Assembly (NCBI GenBank): GCA_035610365.1 | Contig: CM069432.1 | Span: 167,398,035 to 167,462,034, forward strand | DNA: 64,000 nt | Source: Aquatica leii | Taxonomy: Eukaryota; Arthropoda; Insecta; Coleoptera; Lampyridae | Reading direction: 5' to 3' | In this document: piece after piece, positions 35,010 to 45,479 of the stretch | Layout: each line of letters starts with the position of its first letter | How positions within the stretch are numbered: position 1 is the stretch's first letter | Notes under the pieces: generated by a model | Told to the model about the DNA's origin: nothing | What the model saw: only the letters and a program-made list of their open reading frames with translations | Database searches by the model: none | Translations under genes and position numbers: made by a program

Positions 35010-35755
35010 TACGGACATAAAACCGCTAATTATTTGCCTCAGACTTTACAACACTTTGACGGGGATGATCCGACTGTGGACGCTAAAGAATAAATTGAAC
35101 AACTTAAGTACAGTGCACGCTTATGGGGTTGGACAGAATCATTGATGTTAGAAACGGGCCGAGTATTCTTGATTGGTACAGCGAGATGCTGGTACCAAGG
35201 TCGTCGCGAAACTAAGGTCTTGGGATGAATTTGAGCAAAGTATTAAATGAACGTTTGTGCAGACTGTGTCAGCAACTGAAAGATGGGAAAGAATGCAAGT
35301 AAAACGGCAGCAATCAGAAGAATCGGTAACAAGTTATGCGCAGCATAAATACGCGCTATATAAAGCGCTTAATTTACCGTTACGAGAAATAAAACAACAA
35401 ATACTTATGGGGGTTACCTCGTTTAACGGGGCAAGTAGTTTATTCTTCGTATACCACTCAGACATTGACAAGTTTATTGACGACTTAATGGTACAAGAAA
35501 AAATAGCATTATCCTGTAAAGTAGTTCGAAAAACAACAACCGAATTAGATAAGAATATTTTTCCAAAAACGTACAGTGCGGAATGTGCGCCTAAAGTGAC
35601 GATTACTTGTTTTAAATGCGGAAAACAAGGACATTATGCAAAGGATTGCTTTAATGTTTAAGCAAAAATCAAAAGTGCAACCACTTTTAAAAAATGCTAC
35701 AAATGTAAAAAAATCGGGCATTTACATAAAGAGTGCACGCAGACGTTTGTCTTAT
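35010..35755 (+). pseudogene. Gypsy gag remnant with two CCHC zinc knuckles
   Basis: Gag forms the particle and binds the RNA. Readable pieces are HFDGDDPTVDAKE, LWGWTESLMLETG, FVQTVSATERWERMQ and SYAQHKYALYKALNLP. Two knuckles follow: CFKCGKQGHYAKDC (35609-35650) and CYKCKKIGHLHKEC (about 35697-35740). There are several frameshifts and stops; an earlier start region near 34754 also decays after about 20 codons. Confidence 0.85.
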
Positions 35756-35779
35756 CAATAAATATGTACACCGATTCTG

Positions 35780-37705
35780 GATTACGCGAAAAGTTTTTAC
35801 GGTAGTAAAACTTGACGGTTTAGAAACAAGGGCACAAATAGACATGGGCGCAAGTGTTTGTTTGATAACGCGCAGAAAAATCGAAAAATTGAATTTACTT
35901 ACAACACCATGTTGCATTGAATTGTATGGATTTGGTGGTAGTCACGTGAAAAGTTATGCCTCAGTGATATTAAATTTGGAGATCGACGATGCGTAAATGG
36001 AAACCATGATGTTTGTAGTAGCAAATGACCTTCAACGAGCAGACGTATTAGTAGGATGGTCTTTTTACCGAACACAAAGATATTGCTTATGTTCGTGTGG
36101 ACGATCAGATTTATTTTGGCAAAAAACACGAAGCGCCGTTTGAAAGTTTAAATATTAAAGAAAAATCATCTAGACTTAATGTGATCTTAAGTAGCGACGC
36201 ACGTGTACCGAGTAGCGAAGTAAATTTAGTCAATGTACGTATCGATAACGAAGAAGCGTTAATACCAATTATAAATACGTCTTGTGAAGATTTCATCATA
36301 GAAAAGGGAAAACTGATTGGAAGTATCCGAACCGAAAGTGAAAGAAGCAAACCCGCAGTTGCTGAAGATTACAAAAAAAACCATAACTGAGGACCTGCTA
36401 AACATAGGTGAAAATTTAAGCAAAGAAGTTATTATGGAATTAGTGCAGTTGTTTAACAAATATCGAAGCTGTTTTGCATTGAATATTAAAGAATTAGGTT
36501 GTACGAACATAATGGAAATGGACATATGTGATACAGGTGTTCCAGTTCGAGCAAAGCCCTATAAAATGAGTTTAACAGAACGTAAAACGACCGCAAAAAT
36601 AGTGTAAGACTGGAAACAAGAAGGACTTGTTACAGAAAGCATCACCGTATGCTTTACCGTGTCTGTTAGTAAACAAAAAGGGTAGCGAGCCACGTTTAGT
36701 AGTAAATTATAGAGCGCTGAATAAACTGATGATTAAATTAGCATATCCTATTCCAACTGTAAAAGAACAATTTGACAATTTGTACGGGTATAAAATGTTT
36801 TCTATTTTAGACATTGGAAATGCTTATTTACAAGTACCGTTGTCAGAAGAGGCGAGAAGAAAACATCTTTTATAACAAATGATACGACAGGGGAATTTAC
36901 AAGAATGATGTTTGGTTTGTATAATGCACCGTTTGAGTTCAGTAGACTTATGTCGATAGTGTTAGGACCATTAGGACGTGACGTGGCTAGATGGTACTTA
37001 GATCATGTGTTAATATCAGCGTGAGACGACAAAAATCTTGTGAGAAAATTAAAGTTAGTGTTAAAAGCTTTTATAAAAGCTAAATTAACTCCTAAATTGA
37101 GAAAGTGCAGTTTTGGAGTAAAATTGGTAGATTATTTAGGATACATTATAGGTGAAAAAAACACCTGTAGATTTAAAGTTGATTGACAAGCACGAGTTTC
37201 AAAAAGGTTCGACGATTTTTAGGATTAACAAGCTATTTTAGAAGATTTATGAAAGATTATGCGACACATGCGCGACCGCTAAGTGACTTGACGCGGAATA
37301 GCAAGCAGTTCGAGTGAACGAAAATCCAACAAAACGCGTTTGAGTATCTAAAAATGGTTTTATGTTCTAAACCCGTCTTAAAATTATACAACAGACTTGC
37401 AGCAAGAACGGAATTACACACGGACGTAAGCAAAACGGAAGTAGCGGCTATTTTGTTGTAAGCGGATCAAGTGGAAGGATTATTGCAACCGCTTATGCAT
37501 TTTTTGAAGAAGACCTCAGAAGTAGAAGAGCTACCGGAAAGGAAATTCTCCGAGACGCAACGAAGGTTGAAGAACAAAACAACGACTGCGTTGTTGAACC
37601 GGGTGAACCGAATACTGCGATGGGCTCAACTAACAAGGTGCGAGATCGCGGAAGAAAGAGAGAGAATAAGTTACCAAATAAATTAAAAGATTATTTGTTG
37701 TACTA
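35780..37705 (+). pseudogene. Gypsy pol remnant (protease, RT, RNase H edge, integrase tail)
   Basis: Polyprotein with protease (IDMGASVCLI; usual Thr of DTGA is Met) near 35850. The reverse transcriptase spans about 36490-37190 (LLVNKKGSEPRLVVNYRALN in pieces, FSILDIGNAYLQVPL, GLYNAPFEFSRLM). In the catalytic box the second Asp is His (RWYLDHVLI near 37000), so it cannot be active. It continues into SYFRRFMKDY and ELHTDVSKTEVAAILL (RNase H start). A large deletion follows, and only the integrase C-terminal tail remains (RGRKRENKLPNKLKDYLLY, ending near 37705) in another frame. Confidence 0.87.
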
Positions 37706-37786
37706 GTATGTAGATTGATTTTTTGTAAATTAAGAAAAATTTGTTTTGGTTTTATATTTTTAAAATTATATTATTCAGGGGAATAA

Positions 37787-37996
37787 TGTTTGTTAGGACG
37801 ACCGAATGTAAGCACATTAATGTAATGTGAAGTATCGCCTTCTCCCCTCCCATAGAGTAGTGGGAAACGGCGAGAATAAGGCACTTTGAAGTTGTCGAAC
37901 GTGCGCAAAAAGTGTGTAACAATCAAGGTGAACGAAGTTGTTCAATAAAGTTTATTTTTGGGCTAATTTATTTACAAATTAAACCCGGCTCTGACA
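37787..37996 (+). repeat. 3' LTR
   Basis: The longer LTR copy, TG start after the purine tract and ACA end. It carries TTCAATAAAGTTTATTTTTG, shared with the 5' copy. Confidence 0.85.
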
Positions 37997-37999
37997 CAT

Positions 38000-38900
38000 C
38001 GAAAAATACAATTATAAAAAAATTAATCACCATCACCTTAGTTTTCTCCGTTATAACTTTTATCGTTAGAGGATCCAGTGTTTGCCATAAACAACACGTT
38101 GTCTATAGTTACGTCTAGCAGTCCATTACGTTGCCACATGTTTTGCGCCAAGTCATTCAAATGTTGACAATGTTTATCCTAGTCTGATACAGTTATCTCA
38201 GAAAATGCATTGCTCACTAAAAGCGGGTTGCACAAAGCAAATCAAAAATGTAACAACTGATTATTTCTCAAAACAATTGCTACATAGCCAATTAAACCAC
38301 GTTTATTGGTGATGTAACAATTGATTTCAGAAATAATCACTTGCTACATTTTTAATTTGCTTTGTGCAACCCGCCTTATGACTTCTATATTTAGACCACT
38401 CTGTGTAACATTATTCATAGCAATCTTATGCTTTACTAAACTCCATACTAACTCAATCGGATGTCAGTCGCAGTAGTAAGATGGCAAACTATTATGTTTT
38501 CATATAATTAAATTGTTTCACTAACACTTTATGCATTTAACTTGTTGTCATTACTCCATTATTTTTGAGCCATTATCGAATGCTTTCTTTATGTCCTGCT
38601 TGCGTTGGAGGTTTATGAATTTGTACACTGTAGTAAGGTGCATTAGCAAACGTTATTTTAGTTGCACCACAACTTCCATTTTTCTTCAAAGGAGAGATTC
38701 TAACATTCCATCACTGTTCATCATTGTTTCAATCTGGATTTTTTATAAATGTGAATGATTTGTTCGTTGCTGCAGCAGCTAGTTGCCTTTTCTAAAAGAA
38801 AAGTTTATTGAAAAAGTCCACAACATTTTTAATAATGTTTCTGGCTTCAGAATGAAAGGCTTTCTTTGATTGAGATGGTTGGTAAATAACAGCTGAAACA
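38000..38900 (-). pseudogene. Tc1/mariner-like transposase remnant A, split by a MITE
   Basis: Minus-strand pieces in order: ITFANAPYYSVQIHKPP, then WLKNNGV (about 38560-38660), LVKQFNY, and LPSYYCD followed by HPIELVWSLVKHKIAMNN (about 38400-38480). After the inserted MITE it reads ALSNAFSEITVSD, QNMWQRNGLLD and TGSSNDKSYN (38020-38220). The DNAPYHS catalytic Asp is Ala (codon 38647-38645), while the Glu of HPIELVW remains. The same lineage occurs at 44430, 49200 and 62229. Confidence 0.8.
38224..38374. mobile_element. Palindromic MITE inserted in transposase remnant
   Basis: The arms 38224-38269 and 38329-38374 are 46 bases each with three mismatches (outer end GCGGGTTGCACAAAGC), and the inner part is also partly self-complementary. 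It separates the LVKHKIAMNN part of the surrounding transposase remnant from its C-terminal part. The GCGGGTTG-type end resembles Harbinger ends such as GGCGGTTTGAC at 172, so a Harbinger-type MITE is likely. Confidence 0.85.
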
Positions 38901-38909
38901 ACAAAGAAA

Positions 38910-39970
38910 GTAAGTAATGTAAAAATCTGTATCAGAAATTAGTTATTGTTTGTTGAATTAACACTGGAACTAAATACTGATTTTAAAATAATGAATGAGA
39001 TTATAACATAAGGGTAGCAGACGGTACTTGCTAATCGTGATTAGTTGAAACATTTACCGTTCTAAATTTTAGTTAGTTCTCATATTTTCCGAGAACTTTG
39101 TTTAGTTCTGCGCTCTGTAATACTGCACTACGTAATCCTTTTTAAAAAAAGTTTATGCAATCGAACCAAAATTGAAAACCAAATTGAATTTGATCTTGCA
39201 TCATTTGATCTCTTGTTTGATCTGCGTTTTTGCAATTGACCGCAAAAGTATTACTAAATCTAATTTTCAATAAGACGTAGGTAGACGCGACTCCCTTAGT
39301 AAATATATCATATTTACTTTGTTTGGTAATTGATCGTTAGATAAAACTTAGAAACGTTGTTTTTACTAAATTTTTAAGCTTTTACACTATGTGAAAACTA
39401 AACATAGAACATTTAAATTACAATATTTTTTGAATAATTTTAATACTTATTAACGTTTCATTTAACGTCGCGTCGTTTAGTAGAAATGGTAGGAATACTA
39501 TAAAACCAAATTAAATTACCTTTTATTAAACTAACGTAAGCCTTTGTCAGTTAGATGAAATTTGTTTAATACAGTACAATTTATATTTCATGTTTATATT
39601 TTGTTTAAGTTCACAATTATTTAGTTGGTTATTAAAAGCAGTTTTCTATAAAATTAGCGTTGTAAACCTCAGTTGAAAAGACTTGGTCGTTTTTTAAATC
39701 AAAGTTCTTACTTTTCTCCACTGCTTGTTAATTCTGTTAATTTTTAGGTATTTTTTATAGCTACTTTCGTTATTTAATTTTTGTTTAAAAACTACTATAA
39801 GCCGTTTCTGAGATACAGCCGGCGTCTGTTTTTAGCGGGACACTCTGTATATTTTAATACTATTAGCACTTAATTTAATTCATGTTCAGACAGTTGGATC
39901 AATTTAGTTTTGGATTCTTTAAGTTGTTCATTTGTATAAAGAAATAATTCTATTTCTAAAGAACAAATAG
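38910..39970. other. AT-rich spacer
   Basis: No gene recognised. GGGACACTCTGTATA near 39837 resembles one end of a mariner-type element, without a visible partner. Confidence 0.4.
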
Positions 39971-39978
39971 TATTGAAA

Positions 39979-40425
39979 TGTTCGAGAAGTTATTTGAAAC
40001 TTCGAGAGCCTTCGCGAGGTTTTATAGAACGTTTACCGAAAGATGCAAAACATCCGAGAACGTTTTTTCACAATGTATAAATACCGAAGAAGCAAATCGT
40101 AGGTCAGTTATTGCCGTAATGCGAATACAGCAGTGTTAAGAAGATTTTTTCAAGTTGAAATAGATAAGTCGTTAGCGCGTGTGTGTACATAAATATACGG
40201 AGAATAATCTCGTACGTGATTTTAGTGTAAACAAGTGTGTGAAGCTATCCGCGGAATTTATCTTATCTTAATTAGTGTAAGTGTTTTTATTAAATATTAG
40301 TAGATTTAATTAGTTCGGTTAATTTACAAGTGTATATATTTCTAGTATAAGTAAAACATATTTTTAGTCGTTTAAATAAACTAGTTTTAATAATAAAATT
40401 CGTTACATTGGCGTCAGTGTGGAGT
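39979..40425 (+). mobile_element. Orphan LTR with adjacent primer-binding-like site
   Basis: From TGTTCGAG (39979) to CGTTACA (40407), with an internal TATAAATA at about 40075 and a GGTCAGTT initiator-like site about 30 bases later. TTGGCGTCAGTGTGGA follows directly, typical of a gypsy LTR/primer-site junction. No gag or pol and no second LTR were found. The call rests on this layout only. Confidence 0.5.
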
Positions 40426-40429
40426 ATCG

Positions 40430-41228
40430 TTCGCGAATTTTAGTGTAAATATCATTAAGAAATATCGCTCCCGTAATAAAAACATTGATTGCGTAAATAA
40501 CTGTTAAGTTCGCAATACGCGTGTTTATTTATAAAGTGTAATCATAGCCATATCAGTTAAAAATAGTGTTAAACTAGTGTTTATTATTATGCCATTGTGA
40601 TAGGTAATAAATCGTAAATCTACGCGTGTAAACCTAAAAACAAAAACAGTCAATTGTACCGGGCACAGAAGTCTTGACATCACTAAGTGACTGCAAATCG
40701 GCTGACGGGTAAAAACATCCGGCATGTGCATTTAGTTCCCGTTTAGTTTGTACGTAGCTAGGAAGTGAACATGGCATTAATCAGATATTGCGGAATTATT
40801 TTCTGATTAAATTAGTGTTCTAATAAAAGAGGAATATTTTTTAGAAAGTCTTAAAAGACTCATTCCCAAAAGTTCAAACACGCATATATTGCGGAGGCGA
40901 CGACGGAACAAAACCAAATTGCTTTATCGCACCAAATATTTACTGCAAACAGTTTTAGAACTTTATTTAAGCTTATGCACTATCCATTTATTCTACTGCT
41001 TTTATAAGTCTACGGCAATAAAGGAATTTAAAACAAGGTAGCAAAAAACAGTCATGCCTATAGGTTTGTGCTTACTTGAATGTGGTTTTCTGGTGCTTTG
41101 CCTGACAGCTTGGTAGACGTCAAAGCTGTCATTGAAGTAAAATGTCAATACAACAATCAAAAAGGGTTATTAAAAAAAAACATTCATATTTTTACCAAAT
41201 GCTATTTTGTTATTTGTACTCCGTCAGC
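40430..41228. other. Spacer, possibly leader of the orphan LTR element
   Basis: No protein recognised. An ATGGCATTAATC frame near 40770 closes quickly. Confidence 0.35.
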
Positions 41229-41236
41229 ATATACAT

Positions 41237-44153
41237 TAGGGTGGAGCGAAAAAATTTTTTTTTAAATTTCAGGTAGCCTGTATACGGAATAGTTGCCTTT
41301 GGTCAAATGTATTAACTGTGCAAAATCTTACCAAAATCGAACTTGATCTTTGGCTGCCAAAACGACCTCGTATTTTTAACTTTGTACCATAATTTACCAA
41401 AAAAGTTACATAATCATTTAATATATGCAAATCAAATTTAAACTTGTACTATATCATTTCTGCTACAAATCAACCATAAATTTCGGAAATATATTCGGCT
41501 AGATTCGTGATTCGGCGGCAACAGCTTGCTTCTTGCTTCGGTGTATAAGTAACACTGCAGTGTTACCGTTATTTTCCTTTCGCGAAGTTTGTTTTTATAT
41601 TTTGTGACAAAATATGCCTCAAACGCGTTTAGACTGGTTCTGCCCGGTGTTTGGTGATGCAAAAACTTTTAGAAGCAATATGCTTCCAACTTATGCAGAC
41701 ATAATTAGACATTATTTATTTATCCGACAAAACTGTTAAATCAAAATAAGCAAGAACCGAGTTTGGGTGATGTGTGTTTACCGTTGACAAGGGAGTTAAA
41801 AACTTTGTGGGACAAAAGTTCTATTGCCGTAGTCTCTGACCAAGAAATTTTACGAAAAATCAGGGAGTATCATAAAAAATATCGTGACATTAAGAAGCTA
41901 ACAAAAAAGGATGGCAAGCTAAATATGTCAAAAAAAGTTATTCAGTTTAGAGAATTTGGCGAGAAAAATTTATTGGATATTTCACTGTGTAAATGTAAAG
42001 ACTTCGCGAAGTGTGTTTGCACAATTAAAGTACCCATAGATGAAAGGAGTTTTTTAACTGACCAAAGAACTGCAAGAAAAATGGCAATTGGTAAAATTGA
42101 TGTTAAGGTAACTAAAATCCTTGAAAAAAGGTTAGCGCGTAAAGCTAAAAGTAATAAGAGGACAGAAATAATTCCCAACGAAGACGATAAAACTTACCAA
42201 GTAACATCTAGTGCTTCGGAAGATTCTTCCAGGAGATCCAGCATATGCTCTAACGAGAGTGTCGAGCTTCAACTTCCCAAAAGTGATATTTTAAATCAAC
42301 CTTCCACTTCTCAGATGAGAACGAAACTTCCTTCTTTAGCACAGGCTTGTGACCGAACAGGAGTTTCAGACAGATCCGCTGCAATACTTGTTAATAGTGC
42401 TTTAAAAGACTTGGGAATAATAACAATGGAAGCATCATCTAAAATAATAGACCGAAGTAAAATTAGGAGAGAAAGAGTTAAAGCTCGCAAGGAATTAAAA
42501 AAAAAACATGAAGAAGAAGCTACCTGTGTCTACGGAATATATTTTGATGGAAGAAAAGATAAAACTTTGGTTCAAATAAGGGAACGAGATATTCTTTCAA
42601 GAAAAACAATTACAGAAGAACATATCGTATTGGTTTCAGAGCCGGGTTCCGTCTATTTCGGTCATATAACTCCGTCTTCCGGAAGTGCTCAAAATATTAA
42701 AAGGGGCTTGTTAGAATTCCTGGAAAAAAATATAAATATTTCCGAAGTGCAAGCAATTGGGTGCGACGGAACAGCAGTAAATACAGGTCATAAAAATGGA
42801 ATACTAAGACAACTTGAACTTTCTTTATCGCACCCGCTGCAGTGGTTTGTTTGTTTAATGCACACTAATGAACTGCCATTGCGACATCTGTTGCAGCATT
42901 TAGACGGAAAAACTACTGGACCAAAAGGTTATTGTGGAGAAATTGGGAAAAACCTAGAAAACTGCGAAATCCATCCTGTTGTAAAGTTTAGAAAAATAGC
43001 TGTTAGTTTGCCTGAAATTGATCTTAACGAGTTAAGTACAGATCAACAATACCTTTACGATATCTGCAATGGAATTTCTAAAGGAATAATCTCGTCAAGC
43101 CTGTCACAACGAGAACCTGGCAAAATGGCACATTCAAGATGGTTAACAACTGCCAATAGGCTATTAAGATTGTATATTTCTACGAAAAATCCATCATACA
43201 ATTTAACTATTCTAACAGAATACGTTATGAAAGTTTATGCGCCAACTTGGTTTGAAATTAAAATCCGACCTTCATGTAGACACGGCAGCTATCATTTTTT
43301 GGCATAATAAGGAAAAGTAGGTTTTTGCCTAAAGAGCTTAAGAAGGTGGTAGATCCAGTACTACAACGAAATGGTTACTTCGGTCACCCTGAAAATTTGT
43401 TATTAGCAATGCTAGCTGACGATAGGAAATATATTAGAGAATTGGGTCTTCGCAGGATACTAAAGTGCAGACAAGCAAAACATAACGTTAATCTAGTTCG
43501 TGAATTTAATATTCCCAGTTTCAATTTTAATGCAGATGACTACTTTGAACTAGTTAGCTGGCAGTCATTAACAATTACCGAACCACCTCTGACAGTAAAA
43601 ATTTCAGATAACGAACTCCAGGAAATGATTTCTGATGTCCCCGCTGAAATCGAAATGTTAAAATTTCCATGTCATTCCCAAGCAGTGGAACGCTGTGTGA
43701 AGTTAGTTACGGAGGCATCAGCGGCAGTATGTGGATATGAAGCAAGAGACGGGTTTATAAGATCAAGGATCGCCTCCAGAGTCTCACTACCAAAATTTGA
43801 GACAAAAGGTCAATATTGCCAAGTTCTTAAAGACAACTAAATATGAAGAAAACATAAAAAGGGTGGGTGGGTGGTGGAACTCGATTTGCAGCCACCTCCA
43901 CGCGGTGAGTTCTGGGTTATTTTCATCAAGAAATCAAGCCCTTGGGTTCTTTATGAAAATAAGCGAAGAGCTGCATAAAAGGATACGAACCACCTTTTTT
44001 TCAAAATGGAACGTCAAATTGGCAGCCAAAGAAGGAGTCCCAGCAAACCAAGTTTTTGCACAGTAATTCACTTATACAAGAGGCAACCATTCCATATACA
44101 GGCCAACTTATTGGCCGCAAAAATTTTTTTTTTGCGATTTTCGCTCCACCCTA
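41237..44153 (+). mobile_element. hAT-like transposon with exact 8-bp target duplication
   Basis: The ends TAGGGTGGAGCGAAAA (41237) and TTTTCGCTCCACCCTA (to 44153) are perfect complements. ATATACAT flanks both sides (41229-41236 and 44154-44161). The length is 2,917 bp, with one plus-strand gene. The 8-bp duplication and YARNG-type end fit the hAT superfamily. The encoded protein belongs to an insect repeat family with a hAT-like order of motifs but without the classical C-terminal dimerisation signature. Confidence 0.9.
41614..43840 (+). pseudogene. hAT-like transposase, near-complete with two frameshifts
   Basis: Recognised as a repeated insect protein family. The start at 41614 gives MPQTRLDWFCPVFGDAK. 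A one-base shift near an A-run (about 41728) is needed to join NQNKQEPSLGDV and the long open frame 41763-43307. Motifs: CKCKDFAKCVC, DQRTARKM, a Ser-rich linker, VYGIYFDGRKDKT (candidate first Asp), IGCDGTAVNTGHKNG (second Asp), CLMHTNELPLRHLL, and REPGKMAHSRWLTTANR (candidate Glu and the hAT-like RW). A second one-base shift at a T6 run (43296-43301) joins FFGIIRKSRFLPKELKK to a frame ending 43840 (GHPENLLLAMLADDRK, then LPKFETKG at the C-terminus). Both lesions are at homopolymers, so they may be mutations or read errors. Confidence 0.82.
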
Positions 44154-44161
44154 ATATACAT

Positions 44162-44425
44162 ATAAATGCTTATTCAAAAAGATTACAATTGGATGTCGAA
44201 TTTAACACTATTACATAATTTTCAGTTAAAGAAATTACTTGATAACCTGTTGTCATAAATAAAAATTTATAAATTTAAAGCTACAATTTGTTTGAAATAT
44301 TGTTAAGATTATTTTAACAAAGTGTATTGTAAATTAACAAGAACAACACAAATTTGTGCAATTACACTTCCATGCTCCATATTAGGCATTCTAAAATCTA
44401 ATATTTTTATTTTATTATAATCGTT
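44162..44425. other. Short AT-rich spacer
   Basis: Nothing recognised between the hAT-like element and the next transposase remnant. Confidence 0.4.
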
Positions 44426-44429
44426 ACTA

Positions 44430-45320
44430 ATGTCTGCATAAAATTTTTTTAAGCTGTTGCTTAAGTGTTTCATTTTCTTCACGCGAAAAGAAAATCTGTG
44501 CAGAATCTAAAGCTGGGGATGTTACAGTTGAAGTTGAAGGAGTAAGTTGCACAGTACGTGGTATTTCTACTGTAGAATGATATATCGAGCATTGTCCATT
44601 ATTTAAATTACACAATAAATCTTCAACAAACCATTTCTTAAATAATTCGGCATACCCTTTACCGTGATAATCTTCTTTTTGTGATTTAAAAGCAAATACT
44701 AATGAAGCATTACTTATAAACCTTTTTCGAACCTGCAACTATGACGATAAATCTTTTACCATCATATCCCTCAGGTTTTTTTAGACTTTGTACGTTATTA
44801 TTTTGCCATTATTTTCCAGGATTTCCTTTTGAATAAATCCAAGTTTTGGTCATCAAAATAACTTTTAGTTGTCATGGTGATTTTAAATTATTTATGTAGC
44901 CCTTTAGAAACTTTAGGCAAAGTTGTGCTACTAAAGCTCTACGATTAGATTACTTCTTAAACTTAAAGCCTATTCCATGTAGTGTACGATTCAAACTGCT
45001 ATCACTCAATAGTATATGATTGTCTCGAACTTCAGCATTTAAAGTTTTAATTGTTTCTGTAATACGAAAAAGTTTGAATAACCGAATTTTTTTTTAAACG
45101 CTGATTTACTTTGAGAATACATGTTGTACAATGTATTTCTTATAATCTTTTTGAAGTAACAGATATATTTTCAGTTTTTGTTTTATTTTGTGGTCTTTTT
45201 GTACCAGGACTCGATAGTAGCGGATTAAGTGTACTTCTTGCCTTGATTCGTTTAACAGTAGAAACAGAAATCCCCAAAGCATTAGCTACACGCTTTACAA
45301 TAATAAATGGTTAATTACAA
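44430..45320 (-). pseudogene. Tc1/mariner-like transposase remnant B
   Basis: Minus strand from about 45315: VKRVANALGISVSTVKRIKAR (read here as ANALGISVSTVKRI, the helix-turn-helix), then SDSSLNRTLHGIGFKFKK, and DDQTWIYSKGNPGK near 44840 (first Asp region). KKPEGYDGKRFIVIVAG and KSQKEDYHGK then lead to a frame-shifted IMDNA followed by YHS (about 44590). It ends LKQQLKKILCRH at 44427. The NPIE catalytic Glu region is missing. Several stops. Same lineage as remnants A, C and D. Confidence 0.78.
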
Positions 45321-45479
45321 TCACCATTTTAGACCTAAGCCGTACCTCTTGTACAGAAGACAATGATATTAAAGGTCAATTGCTCACCTTCTCCCTTTCA
45401 AAGTAGTTCAACATAACTCAACACAAATTGTTGAGACTGAGAACATAAAGTTTTACCGCTAACAGACATTTAAATATTT

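Larger units (their letters stand above)
34341..37996 (+). mobile_element. Ty3/gypsy LTR retrotransposon, internally deleted
   Basis: Two alignable LTRs (34341-34519 and 37787-37996) enclose a decayed gag-pol. The 3' LTR follows a purine tract (CAGGGGAATA) and starts TGTTTGTTAGG. The 5' LTR lacks its first 29 or so bases. Both end GGCTCTGACA. CACAT precedes the 5' copy and overlaps the end of the 3' copy (CACAT at 37994), which may be a duplication or chance. The RNase H to integrase part is nearly all deleted. Confidence 0.88.

Noticed and set aside
39330..39362. GAAACGTTG near 39350 as a hammerhead 3' half
   Set aside because: No CUGANGA box and no pairing stems were found upstream.
39830..39855. 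GGGACACTCTGTATA as a mariner-type terminus
   Set aside because: No complementary partner end and no transposase remains nearby; kept only as a remark.
43797..44066. Plus-strand frame after the hAT-like gene as a further exon
   Set aside because: The preceding frame already ends with the LPKFETKG C-terminus expected for the family, and this frame lacks known motifs.
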